DNA of 64,000 bases. Origin: Gyrodactylus bullatarudis. Lineage: Eukaryota; Platyhelminthes; Monogenea; Gyrodactylidea; Gyrodactylidae. The position numbers were made by a program, and so were the translations under genes. Shown here piece by piece: positions 52,401 to 61,300 of the stretch; the first letter of the stretch is position 1; each line of letters starts with the position of its first letter. The stretch spans positions 168,578-232,577 of the forward strand of contig SSNU01000109.1 of NCBI GenBank assembly GCA_012064415.1, given 5' to 3'. The notes below the pieces were generated by a model, which did no database searches, was not told where the DNA came from, and worked only from the letters and a program-made list of their open reading frames with translations.

Positions 52401-55400
52401 TGTGTTATATTGTAGGAAGAGACCAAGTATCTGGACTAAGATTTATTTCTAAAATTTTACCAAGGTTTTTACAACGATAACATATCTTTGAACAGAGGGA
52501 GGGTTAAGCCCAATATTTATTGAACACTCAAATGAATCTCTATTGACATTTGTGGAGTTTTTCTCCTTGTCTGACTTTCAATCAACTACGCAATTTTAAA
52601 TAGGAAACATTAATCGTTATGAATTATTTATTATTAAAAGTTGAAAATGTTGTCACGCTAATTTATGCCAGAGTTTAACTTGTATTTTTCTTGACAAGAA
52701 AATTTTGTGTGTATTTATTCAATAGGGATAACTTTAATGAACAATTTTTCGAAAATCCCCAGATTCCTACATGAATAAAGATGCTTTATTACGTATTTAA
52801 GAACTCTAGGTGTGAAATAAAACCTTTTCCCATGGGTTATGTCAATATAATTTTCTACAAATAAATAACTCCCAGCAACGAAAATTTATTCCAGGCTTTT
52901 AAAAATTCGAAAATAATACATTTAGATGGGAAAATCATTCAAGCTATTTATAACACGCCTAGGACTCTCTCAGGGCCTACTTTAGTGTTATATGTGATTC
53001 CTCTTACAATAAAACGCATAATAGAGAATAAGACTGAATCAGTCCCTGCACCATCAAGGTTCCAAGTCTTGCGAAAGAAGATTTTTGAATGTCTTGGTAA
53101 AAAACAAGCAGAAGGACATGAAATAAATGAAGAATCACCCACATGGATATAAAGACTTCAAAGTTCGAGTGCCCTTGGTATTTTGCGGGAATGCAGCTGG
53201 AGATAAGAGACCATTTCAAATAATACACTCTTCAAATAAATCCAGGTTCTTTGATGATAATGATATAAATTTCCTTTATTATGAATCATCTAAAAAAGGA
53301 TGGATGACTAGGGAAATTTTTGCAAAATATTTAAACCTTTGGGACGAAGAATTGAAGAAATCTAGGAAGAAAATTATTTTATTCATCAACAACGCGCCAA
53401 GTCATTGTAATGAAAACTTCAATTTTTCTAATATAAAAGTAAGAAGAATTCATTATAATGAACTGTTAATTATCAATAATACTAAAAAATAATGATAATT
53501 TTTTCAAGTTAAAATTCCTGCTTCCCAACTGCACTTCAGTATGTCAACCAATAGATGCTGGTATCATACGATCTTTAAAATGTGCTTATCGGCGTTTACT
53601 AGAAGAAGTTAGAATAGATAGGAAAATTAAATTAGAAGATATAAAAAGACAAATCAACCTAAAGGAATGCCTTTACATCGCCAAAGAAGCATGGGATAAT
53701 GTTGAGACGAAGACAATTGTAAACTGCTTTAGAAGTTTAAAATTTTTTGATATTGTAAATGAAGAAAAGCCAATAGGCATAACTCGAGAAATGAAAATAA
53801 TATTTAACTTTCTAAGATCTCGCAAGAAGAATGGTATGCTCAAACAGTTTAACGAAACCAAAATTTGGCGTAAAATTGAAAAAGAAAAAATTGATGATAT
53901 TTTTGATTTTAATGAATAAAATAATTTATTTTTACATAAAAATGTGGTATGTTCATAGCCTAGAGTTGGTGAGAAGTGGAAGAAAAATTGGTTAGGAAAA
54001 TACTCAAATTCTATTGGTTGTTGGTTTTCTTGCATATTATTGGTCAACCTGATGAGGAGCAGAGACGTATAAATATAGATTTGGTTGAAAATAATTCATC
54101 CAGCGAGCCATGATGTCTGTAATTAACTGTACATCATTAGAACCACCTTTAAAAGTTCTATCAAATTAGCGCTAGTAATACTCAGTTATAGTAGGAAGAA
54201 GAATTTGAAAATGTCCAAGTTATAGACTTTCATGTGATCGCTCTTGTGAAATGGGTGAGTCTTCTTCTACAAACACTTGAGAGTTGTTGAATTATTATTC
54301 TTCTTTTTGTTTATTAAAGATTTATAGAGTCTTTTCAACAAAAAAGAAAATTGTTTTACTTTCATAATTTTCAGCTATTCTTATACCAAAAAAATATCCT
54401 CCCTTAGATCTCCACTAAAAATCATGAAAGTATCACGTTATTGAATGAAATTAATTAATACTGTCTTTTACTAAATATTGAAACGCGTGAAAAATCTGAA
54501 TACTTGTACTATAGACGCGTTCAATAAAAAAATAAAATCTTCCTCGGCTAAAAGATCCGGTTAAAAAAATCTTAGAATTAAAGAAGCTAAAACACATTCG
54601 AATTACGTAGTAAATAGGGAATAAAGCGGTGATTTAAGAACAGGTTTTGGCGAGAACTTGAAAGTTTCCGCCTAAAAATCCTAGTATCTATTGATGGAAA
54701 TATTCACACGATATAGGACACTCTCTATTTCATTCTATTTCAACAAGAGAGAAATGAAAATCAATAGGATAGATAGCAACTCCAATAACAAAGAAATTCA
54801 TTAACACAGCTTGTTTTACAACTTCCATTCCGTGGAAAAATAAATAAAATAAAAAGTCAAATTAGATTATGTTTATTTAAAATTTAACCAAAGATTTCTT
54901 CCAGAATTCTCATTCTTTTTTCAATAATACTTGGCTTTCCATTCTCCATGTTTCCCTGATATCTCAATATATCTCGTATTTATTGGCGTAGCAAGTTTAT
55001 CACCTTTTCTTTGAGTGAATTTTAAACTTCTTCTTATATGAGGTTCAACAAGAAAGAATAAAGACCTACTCAGAGTAAATAAACAATGTTTATTAAACAT
55101 CTTTAGATTGAAAATTTTCAGTTTAATAATAATAATAATTATTAAATTTATTATAATAAATTGGAGTATTATCAAAAGTGACTTTTGAAAAGTCTTATCT
55201 TGAATTTTTTTCATCTAATTTTTTAATGACAAATTGTCATTCTGAATGAAAGTTGTAAAACAGGGAGTTTTAATGAATTTAATTTTTTTGTTATTCATTT
55301 CTTTCTTGTCGATCTTTAATGAGGTATAGACCAAGCAACTTTATAAAATTTAAATTTTATATGTATTTGTACAAGAAAAACTCACCTTGGCCACATTGAC

Positions 55401-56673
55401 ATGTGTAATAAGTGAAATGATTGAGACATTTGGTACCTTTGGGGCACTGGTTATTCTGACAAGCATCTCTGGAACAAAATTCTTCCAGTTTTATATTCTC
55501 CTTCTGTGTAATTAGGGATTCCAATTGATTCAGTTGACTGTGACTACATTCCTTCAAGATTAATTTTTCCATCTCCGCTAAACATAAGGATTCCATTGGA
55601 TGACAGTTGGAATTGCATTTAACCTCAGTCTGAGGATCACAAGAAACATCTCTAGGACAGTCCAGTTCATCAGAGTTGTCAACACAATCGATTCGATTGT
55701 TGCACTTGACCGAGCCATGTAAACATTTGCTTTCAAAATGACAATAAAATCCAAAGTTTTCCAAACAACGTTGCTCATCTGAAATGCTACAGTTAGTCTC
55801 ATCTAAACCATTGGGACAATCATTGACTCCGTTACAAACCCAAGATTCTGGTATGCAATTTAGAGATAAATTCGATAGATTACAATTAAACTCGTAAGGT
55901 TTACATGTAGATGTGGTATAATGGCCAGTGAAACAGTCTAATTCATCTGAATTATCAGGACAATCAAATATTCCGTCACATTTCTTTATGATATCAATAC
56001 ATTCTCTACCGTTTAAACAGAGAAATTCGTCAACATTACAGGACTTTCTACACATTTTATCATACTTTTCATAAGTGATAGAACTCTTTTCTAAACATTT
56101 ATCAAAATCATCGCAAATTTTCTCAGAGTCCATACAGTTTCCATTAGAACAAAGAATAGATCCATTTAGACACGTATAATTGTTGGATTTCTTCTGGCAC
56201 GTTTCTTCAGATTCATCAGATCGGTCTTCACAGTCTACTACTTTGTTACAAACTTGATCTGGATCAATGCATTTTACAATTCCATTCTTTTCACAATAGA
56301 ACTGATCTGGTAAACATTTCTCTGTTTCTAAAGATGCTTAGAGCACTAAATAACCTACTGCATGTTTCTAAATCTTCGTCTTCTGAGTAATGACAATCAC
56401 TTTCTCCATCACAGAGCCATGCTTTCGGAATGCATATCTGATTTGATTTGCATAGGAAATAATCCATGGTACAAGGTGGTTCTGAGATTATACTTCAAAT
56501 AACTCACTACATTTTTCATCGTGTCCGTTTTTACAATCCTTTTCCTCATTACAATAAAAGATCTTTGGAATACTCTCATTCGTATCACAATGGAATAATG
56601 ATGTCGCGTTAAATTTAGAGAAGAAAAAAAATAAGAGTATACGAAAAATTAATGAACTGCTTGTAAATTTCAT
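31482..56673 (-). CDS. LDL-receptor-family protein (vitellogenin receptor/LRP-like), partly resolved
   Basis: Clear exons: 56508-56673, 56359-56481, 55386-56327, then 40624-40988, 35911-36224 and 31482-32239; 54931-55100 is probable. The protein opens with a signal peptide, then eight LDLa modules (CDGIFDCPDNSDELDC and similar SDE/DE calcium motifs) and an EGF-like module (CQNNQCPKGTKC...CQC). Exon 54931-55100 reads like the start of a YWTD propeller (LFFLVEPHIRRS). Exon 40624-40988 has the end of a propeller, an EGF module (CDHECVTGG...YCKC) and the start of a second propeller, which runs through the next two exons (RLIITDPLKEIIGMLDL, VFVADYHSGLIGSFDP) to a third EGF (CTHICLP...CSCPDHLNL). 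Most of propeller 1 was not located in the 14-kb gap 40989-54930, and no transmembrane/NPxY exon was found. Family role: endocytic lipoprotein or yolk uptake. Confidence 0.8.
32815..33500. repeat. Palindromic repeat family M, full copy
   Basis: Left CTAATTGACATGAAGATGAA pairs with the right end; inner GAATTCGGCTGCAG and AAATATCTTCATTTTAC blocks are inverted. It lies just upstream of the 32239 LDLR exon in an intron. Confidence 0.75.
33840..33898 (-). promoter_or_regulatory. Promoter-like module, copy A
   Basis: On the minus strand two ATTGG boxes 26 bp apart are followed by GGGGCAGAGAGGTATAA. The 17-mer is identical to copy C at 49425-49481 and near-identical to copy B at 54013-54073. No gene follows that I can recognise. 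Confidence 0.4.
36650..37572. repeat. Palindromic repeat family M, interrupted copy
   Basis: Right end CTCATCTTCATGTCAGCTTA and inner blocks match family M. The copy is split by the hAT-type MITE at 36890-37374. Confidence 0.6.
36890..37374. mobile_element. hAT-type MITE (485 bp) with 8-bp target duplication
   Basis: Ends TAGAGCCTCaAAAAT and ATTTTTGGAGGCTCTA are inverted. The flanks GTAATCAA at 36882-36889 and 37375-37382 are identical, the 8-bp duplication of hAT transposons, and TAGAG fits the YARNG terminus. Interior AT-rich, partly inverted (AAGGTATTAAAATAATAC), non-coding. Confidence 0.8.
39556..39835. repeat. Family M half-copy
   Basis: Starts GTTGACATAAAGATGAAAAA and continues with family-M blocks to a TCCGAATTCTTCGTATAAT-like segment; the second arm is missing. 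Surrounding 37573-40560 (LDLR intron) shows nothing else. Confidence 0.45.
41320..41990 (+). mobile_element. Penelope-like (GIY-YIG-type) 3' fragment, copy 1
   Basis: The frame reads NPGDDSIDVWVKEKFFINQY then KPNLC and NLQLPWPM before a stop, resembling the C-terminus of Penelope-type GIY-YIG endonucleases. About 500 bp of 3' sequence follow. Inverted copy at 43570-43982 and a third copy at 62873-63235. Interrupted by a small hairpin insertion at 41665-41906. Confidence 0.6.
41665..41906. mobile_element. Hairpin retro-insertion with 13-bp target duplication
   Basis: ATATATCTTTTAT occurs at 41652-41664 and 41907-41919. Between them is a 242-bp insert made largely of two 70-bp inverted arms (GGAGGTTGCTGACTAGAAGT...). 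The loop carries GTTCTCTTCGGACC, related to the motif at 548-1112. The sister copy at 43570-43982 lacks it, so this is a filled site. Confidence 0.75.
42053..42782. repeat. Palindromic repeat family P, most complete copy
   Basis: Ends AAAGCTAGTTGATATGA and TCATATCAACCAACTTTATA are inverted; inner ATTGATTTGAAAGTTGAAGG, CAGGATTAAGATAAGACAAG and CTTGTCTAATCTTGATCCTG pair. About 730 bp; 15 bp are missing from the left end. Non-coding. Confidence 0.75.
43045..43069. repeat. (GA)n microsatellite
   Basis: About twelve uninterrupted GA units. Confidence 0.95.
43490..44108. repeat. Family M copy split by a Penelope-like fragment
   Basis: TTCGAAAGTTGAAATTCGTA on the left and CCTTTTCCAGACTATCCGGA with TTTTTATGTCAATTATG on the right are family-M sequence. 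43570-43982 is foreign. Confidence 0.55.
43570..43982 (-). mobile_element. Penelope-like 3' fragment, copy 2 (inverted, empty site)
   Basis: Minus-strand counterpart of 41320-41990, from ATAAAAACCCTGGAGATGAC to CGGACGTATTTGAAAATTTA. At the position of the 242-bp hairpin insert it reads GGTGTTAATTTATCTTTTTC without interruption. Confidence 0.65.
44365..45690. other. Intron DNA, no supported gene
   Basis: Part of the 14-kb LDLR intron region. Contains a decayed hairpin relative near 44390; otherwise featureless AT-rich sequence with chance frames. Confidence 0.35.
45691..46099 (+). mobile_element. piggyBac deletion derivative (409 bp)
   Basis: Flanked by TTAA (45687-45690, 46100-46103). Ends CCCAAGAACAGAAAGTCGG and its inverted partner CCCTAGAACGGAAAATC. 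Inside, one frame reads RCPYCLKEKDRKGYRE then CVKCFDFPCKEHYSIICNNC, the Cys/His-rich C-terminal domain of piggyBac transposases. The rest of the transposase is missing. Confidence 0.85.
46415..47483. mobile_element. Head-to-head Penelope-like retroelement insertion
   Basis: Flanked by the 14-bp direct repeat AAATATTCATTTAT (46401-46414, 47484-47497). Two 320-bp arms (46414-46733 minus, 47127-47447 plus) are nearly identical inverted 3' ends. Minus-strand 46782-46999 encodes SALAKHWAVNPDHIIDF...RWLELID; plus-strand 46992-47126 encodes the GIY-YIG start (YKITCSCEKSYISRTERNFE, CKEHKKAI). The two halves of one endonuclease domain thus point away from each other. Confidence 0.8.
47645..47838. repeat. 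Family P right-arm fragment
   Basis: Matches the right arm of 42053-42782 (TTTTCAGTTCAAAGTTCAG..., GATGAAAAAATTGAGAATTT..., ATTAATCAGCTTT). Diverged. Confidence 0.45.
48225..48300 (-). repeat. tRNA-derived SINE-like or tRNA pseudogene sequence
   Basis: Minus strand contains GTCGGTTGATACGG (D-arm-like) and AGTTCAATTCCCGACC (B-box-like). No proper acceptor or T stem forms, so not a functional tRNA. A relative lies at 49735-49835. Confidence 0.3.
49425..49481 (+). promoter_or_regulatory. Promoter-like module, copy C
   Basis: ATTGG, 28 bp on GTTGG, then GGGGCAGAGAGGTATAAA. The 17-base core is identical to copy A (33840-33898, minus). Confidence 0.4.
49735..49835 (+). repeat. tRNA-derived SINE-like sequence
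   Basis: GTAAGGTTACCGTATC followed by GCTCGGTTCAATTCTTGG (B-box-like) and GGAATTTCC, in the same order as the element at 48225-48300 on the other strand. Confidence 0.3.
50930..51930 (+). pseudogene. Second Merlin-type transposase relic
   Basis: 51003-51050 encodes LMRCSKCGKANSILKGK, matching MRCSKCWRSYSILKAK of the element at 29439. 51737-51860 encodes EIKIFEY...DPENRKITLVSF and, in a shifted frame, INQVNTLIQEDDVDFDNS, matching the C-terminus of that protein. The middle is eroded and interrupted by the motif element at 51600-51735. Confidence 0.7.
51600..51735 (+). repeat. Single-arm copy of the GGTCTCTT hairpin element
   Basis: AACGTTATATTTCGCCAGG, TCTCTTGAGACT and CCCTGG correspond to 591-632; ATTACAATGC and CTTCCATT follow in the same order as at 651-690. 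Sits inside the second Merlin relic. Confidence 0.55.
53127..53919 (+). pseudogene. pogo/Tigger-type DDE transposase, decayed
   Basis: Frame 1 reads VPLVFCGNAAGDKRPFQIIH, a WMTREIFAKYLNLWDEEL segment and ILFINNAPSHC. After a frame break near 53455-53510 it continues LLPNCTSVCQPIDAGIIRSL and an alpha-helical C-terminus to TAA at 53917. These are the second and third catalytic regions of the family; the second Asp is replaced by Asn (INNAPSH) and the first catalytic region is not found. Lies in an LDLR intron, opposite strand. Element ends were not determined. Confidence 0.85.
54013..54073 (+). promoter_or_regulatory. Promoter-like module, copy B
   Basis: Two ATTGG boxes 26 bp apart then GAGCAGAGACGTATAAATA. 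Same layout as copies A and C. It follows the Tigger relic by about 95 bp. Confidence 0.4.
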
Positions 56674-57014
56674 ATCAAATAGCTCATTATTTCCATTTGA
56701 AATATGATTTCAAGAAAAATCATTTTTGAATAAGCACAAATTGTGTATATTGAAACAAACATTTGAAAAATGTTGTTTATTCTGTTGGTGAAAATATTTT
56801 CAAATTTAATTAATCAAATAATTTGAATCAAAAATTTTAAATTCACTCCATAAATCTAGGTCCTAGTCCCTAGGGCATAGTCTCAAACTCACTTTCAACT
56901 TACTGTAATTAGCAATGATAATTATAATCCCTACACCCTGTGATTATCTTTTATAACTCAATGCTCGTTATTCACATTTAGAGCAACACCAATTTTTAAA
57001 TTCTTTTACTAATT
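56674..57014. promoter_or_regulatory. Upstream region of the LDLR-family gene
   Basis: AT-rich 340 bp between the signal-peptide exon and the orphan exon-like frame. No certain TATA box or other motif was identified. Confidence 0.3.
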
Positions 57015-57206
57015 TTACAATAATGGTTTATACCAATAAGGTACACCATTCTGATCAGAATTTAATTTGCTACCGTTTGGTATAAAAATCTCAAAAATGT
57101 TTGAGATACCTAATAGACCTACTACTAAGTATGTTGATAGGATAAAAATATTATTTTTCCTGTGGTGTGCCCTTTCCCACACGCCAAACCAGAAGGACAA
57201 CTGTAT
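57015..57206 (-). CDS. Orphan exon-like reading frame with one membrane helix
   Basis: An open frame of about 62 codons starts right after a TTTAG acceptor-like site and ends at TAA. It reads WERAHHRKNNIFILSTYLVV then GLLGISN, a polar stretch and GVPYWYKPLL. There is no in-frame ATG, so it would be the last exon of a gene whose upstream exons I could not place. The shape (basic segment, one helix, short tail) is that of small organelle or secretory membrane proteins. Composition is less AT-biased than the surroundings. Unrecognised. Confidence 0.35.
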   Translation of the reverse strand: MQLSFWFGVWERAHHRKNNIFILSTYLVVGLLGISNIFEIFIPNGSKLNSDQNGVPYWYKPLL

Positions 57207-58380
57207 CTAAATTAATTCTGACTCGTTTTTTTCTGACTGATTTTTAGCCAGTTCTAAATCGAAACTAGTTCTGCTCAATTAAAACCCAAGTCTTTAATGC
57301 TTCTCTTATATAAAAATACTGTTTTGTGTAACTACTAATGAGTAAAAACCTAATTATCTTTTCTAAATCTATTAAAGTGATTTAAATTATAATTTATTAA
57401 ACATTATTCATTGAATATTATTATTCAGAGTGAGAAAAAAATAAGCTTTTATTGTATATTTTATTAAACAAATAAAAATCAGTAAATGATACAATTAAGG
57501 CTGTTTGTAACTTTAAGAAAGCTCTTTCATAATTAGAAAATATCAAGGAAAATCATTGTCTATTGATGAGGTTTCTTGTTGATGCAAAGATCTTCTCTCT
57601 CAAGTAAAGATCTTCCTTACGTAACAGGTTTTTTAATATGCATTGGAGTTTTTATCAATTTATTTGTTTCTTTTTTTTCTTTTTGGTATCAACAAGATAT
57701 TTTTTCTCTTAATTCTCATCAGGAAAATAAGCAAAATAAGATTTTTAAATAATAATAATAATAACAGATTCATCAATTAGTTTTTCTCTATAATAAAAAT
57801 CATGATTCATTAAGGGGTCTTGTCCATTTTAAAGCATCAAGTGGTTGTGGTATCATCATTTTCAAAAGTCAGTTCCACAGTCCAATCAACTTTTGATGAC
57901 TTACAAGAAGGAAAATGCATCTTTTTAATTAAGATTCATATCAGCTGTCTGTTAGTGACAAGGAAAAAAATGCAACAAGTAATAATAATATTCGAATAGT
58001 TTTCGGATACCATCATATTTAGGCATTGGGACATGGGTTATCTGAAGAAAAAGTCTGAGGAAATAAGTAGTATAATTGATAACTAACATAGCAAAATTTC
58101 TTAGTGTAGCATAATGAGGGAAGGAAGGGAGATCCACATTTTGGTCCAAGAAAAAAAAGCCATTCCAGGAGGTTTTTCTTTCATTCTCAATCATTGCTCC
58201 GCATTATATTTAATCTGAAAGACTCAAGATATTTGACTTTGCACATTGTTTATCGATGAATTAAATATTTTTTACAAATTACACCAGGGAGAGGAAAAAT
58301 AGTTCTGGACTGCAAAGCAAGTCGATAAACTCATTTTTTTTTCAATAATTTGATTCTACTACATTAGTTTATAAAGCTTC

Positions 58381-61300
58381 TCAAATTATCTGAAGTGAAA
58401 ATGAACTTTTGAGTGTCTTCGTTGGATCCTCTTTCACTTGCACTGAGACCATGTAAGAGCCGGCATCATCGGCACTCAAATCGGCAAAAGAGATAGTGAG
58501 TTTGGTTCCATCTTCACTCGTAGAAACATTGCATTTCGTTGAGGCGTGCCCGGATAAGGATTCAATCTTTTCTGTAAGAATGAATGTTAAAGATTTATCT
58601 GATGTCATTTTAAAGTAGTTACTTTAATTAAAACTAATTTTAAATTTATCAAAGAACAGAATGAAACTTGATTCAGACAATGTTTAACATTATTGTAAAA
58701 ATGGTGTGTTCCATCTACAATTATTTCGTTTTAGGTTCTTAGGTGATATATTCCACAGGCTCGTCTTATCTGGCAATGGATTAGTCGTTGAATGTTACTG
58801 CTTACAAATGGACCCCAAGTGTACATCTTTGCGTTTCGTCCTCTTTTGGACTCGTCAGTATGCCTCAGCCTGGGATTTAAACCTAGGACCTCTTGAGGGT
58901 ATTCTACACTATTCTATATCCTCTTTTTCATCCAACATTTCATGGGCTTACAAAATGTAAACTTATTTATTATAGAGAGTGAGAGTTGGTTCGTTTAAAA
59001 AGAACCGTTAGAATCAGATGAAAAAAATCCTGAATCTTGCTTTTTTTCCATTCAGTAAATTCAAGAATAGACAATAATTTCAATGAATTTTGCACCATTA
59101 CTCTTTCTCTAAGAGTTTATAATTATTAGGAGCTCAAAAGTATAAATGGATTCTTTAGCGCAAAATTAAAATATACCTTTTTGGTGTTTTAGGGCATATT
59201 TTAAGCATTTAAAGAATTTTAGTCATAATTTAAGCCTTTATAATTTCTTACTTAAAAGTAGTACGCTAAGTTTTACAAAATTCACGTCTCGGTTGCTGAT
59301 CTCTTCCATCAATAGTATGAATTAATTCATCAGAAAACTCTTTTTCTTTTTTTTTTTAACTTTCCTAGAATCAGGATGCGTACACTTTATCAATCAATGA
59401 GACCCAAATTGGAAGAATTCACTGTTTTTAGTACAATGAACATTATCAAAAATGAGCCAAGGCCAAAAACCTCTCATACCGGTCTAAATTCTGTTCTCAA
59501 ATTGATTATTGTTTCGACTCACCATTATCTATTGGAGTATTAAATGAATATTCAAATGTTGTTGATTCACCAAGACCGACAGAATTCGATGGAGCATGAT
59601 CTGTTATCTTGAAGTCATCTTCTTTTTCTAATTTGAAAGACAAAAATATTAAATAATCTAAAACTTTTTTTTATTGCAACATATTGATAAAAATTAAATG
59701 CTTTGTAAGAATCATAGGTTCCCAACTTCATATCAACCAACTTTAGATTCAAAAAGATAGGGGTTAATTCAAATTTCCCAATAAAGCCTCATAATTTTGG
59801 TTATCTGGAAAAAAAACAGAAAAAGAGAAACTTTACCTAAAGAAATGCTAGAGTGGTGTGCACGCGCATATGTCGGAGTGATTTGTTGGTACAATACAAT
59901 GAACCAAAAAAGACTATAGCAATGGATTAGAAAAAAGAGTGCAGTGCACATTTATAATTATTATTTACTGTGTAAATCCAATCTTATTATTAAAGAGGTT
60001 GAAGAAGAAAAAAAAGAAACAAGGGGAAGAAGACATCTACACAGAGAAGAAAACAGGATGAGAGAGGAAATATGAATAGCAGACTACTACTATTGCTGAT
60101 GGTGCTGCTACTCCTGACAGAACCAGTCAGCTGATTTCATCCGCATATTTTCCTACTTCTTCTTAATAATTTTATATTCTTTCTAATACACTGTACTGTT
60201 ATATTGAAAGATTTTTTGGGTAGAATAATAAAGAAACATATCAGTCAAAAGATGGAAATGTGTGGAATAAAAACAGGGGATTACTCTCCAATTATTCCAG
60301 AACCCCCCGGGGTTGATGTAAAATTCTCTTGGATGTTATCCAATGGATAAATAAATATATTGCACACTGCGTGTATGTGTTAGCGTGTTTGCAAACAGAC
60401 ATCTAACTATGCACTTTGCTTTCAAAGTGTGCTTTCTTGATTAATATCCTTGAGGAATATCGAATCAGATTAGAAGGATGCAGTAGCTAAGAATGCTAGG
60501 CAAAATTAAATCCAAGATAGAGACTGAAATTCTTATTATAAGGCCCTCCTTTTATCGGCTGAAGAAATTAAATAATTGGAAAAGAAAAATAATTACTCCG
60601 TAAATTCGGCTTTGTTTACTGAAATGATTCCAAAAAAATGGAAAATCACGCTAACACCTTGACGAAAAAGTAAGATTATAGTAAAATTCTCAAATTCATC
60701 TGTAAATAATGATCAAATTTCTCACCAATAACTGTTATGTAAGCTGTATTCCGGTTAGAATTATCACCACAACTAATACAACACTCATAAAGACCATCAT
60801 CTTCAGACTCGACACTTTTGATCCCCATGCTAAGAGAGCTTTCTTCAACTTTCAAAGTATACCTTTCATCATCTGTGGGTATTTCAATGCCGTTCTTTTT
60901 CCAGACAACACAAGCATCACCACTGAGTTTATTATTCATCTTGAGAGTCAAGTTTAGTTCACTTCCAACTAAAAGGGTTGAGGATTTTAGTTGATTCAAC
61001 AGAATTATCTGCTCTGAGGTCGGAGTCTGACTGATTTCCTCGGCTAGAGATTCCACTGAATCACTTTCAATATCGAGAATTGTCTGAGAGCTACACTTGC
61101 CGGTCTTATTAACAGCCTGGCAGAGATAGACACCACTGTGATCAACATTGCAACTGGTTATTTTTAAGGAAGATCTAGTACCATCTGAGTTATTTGTTAT
61201 TGATAATTCTGAGTTTAATTTTATTGGCTGATCGTTGAAGGACCATGAGATTTGAGCGTTTGGCTGAGCAAGAGAAAATTCGGTTGATAAGGTTACAGGT

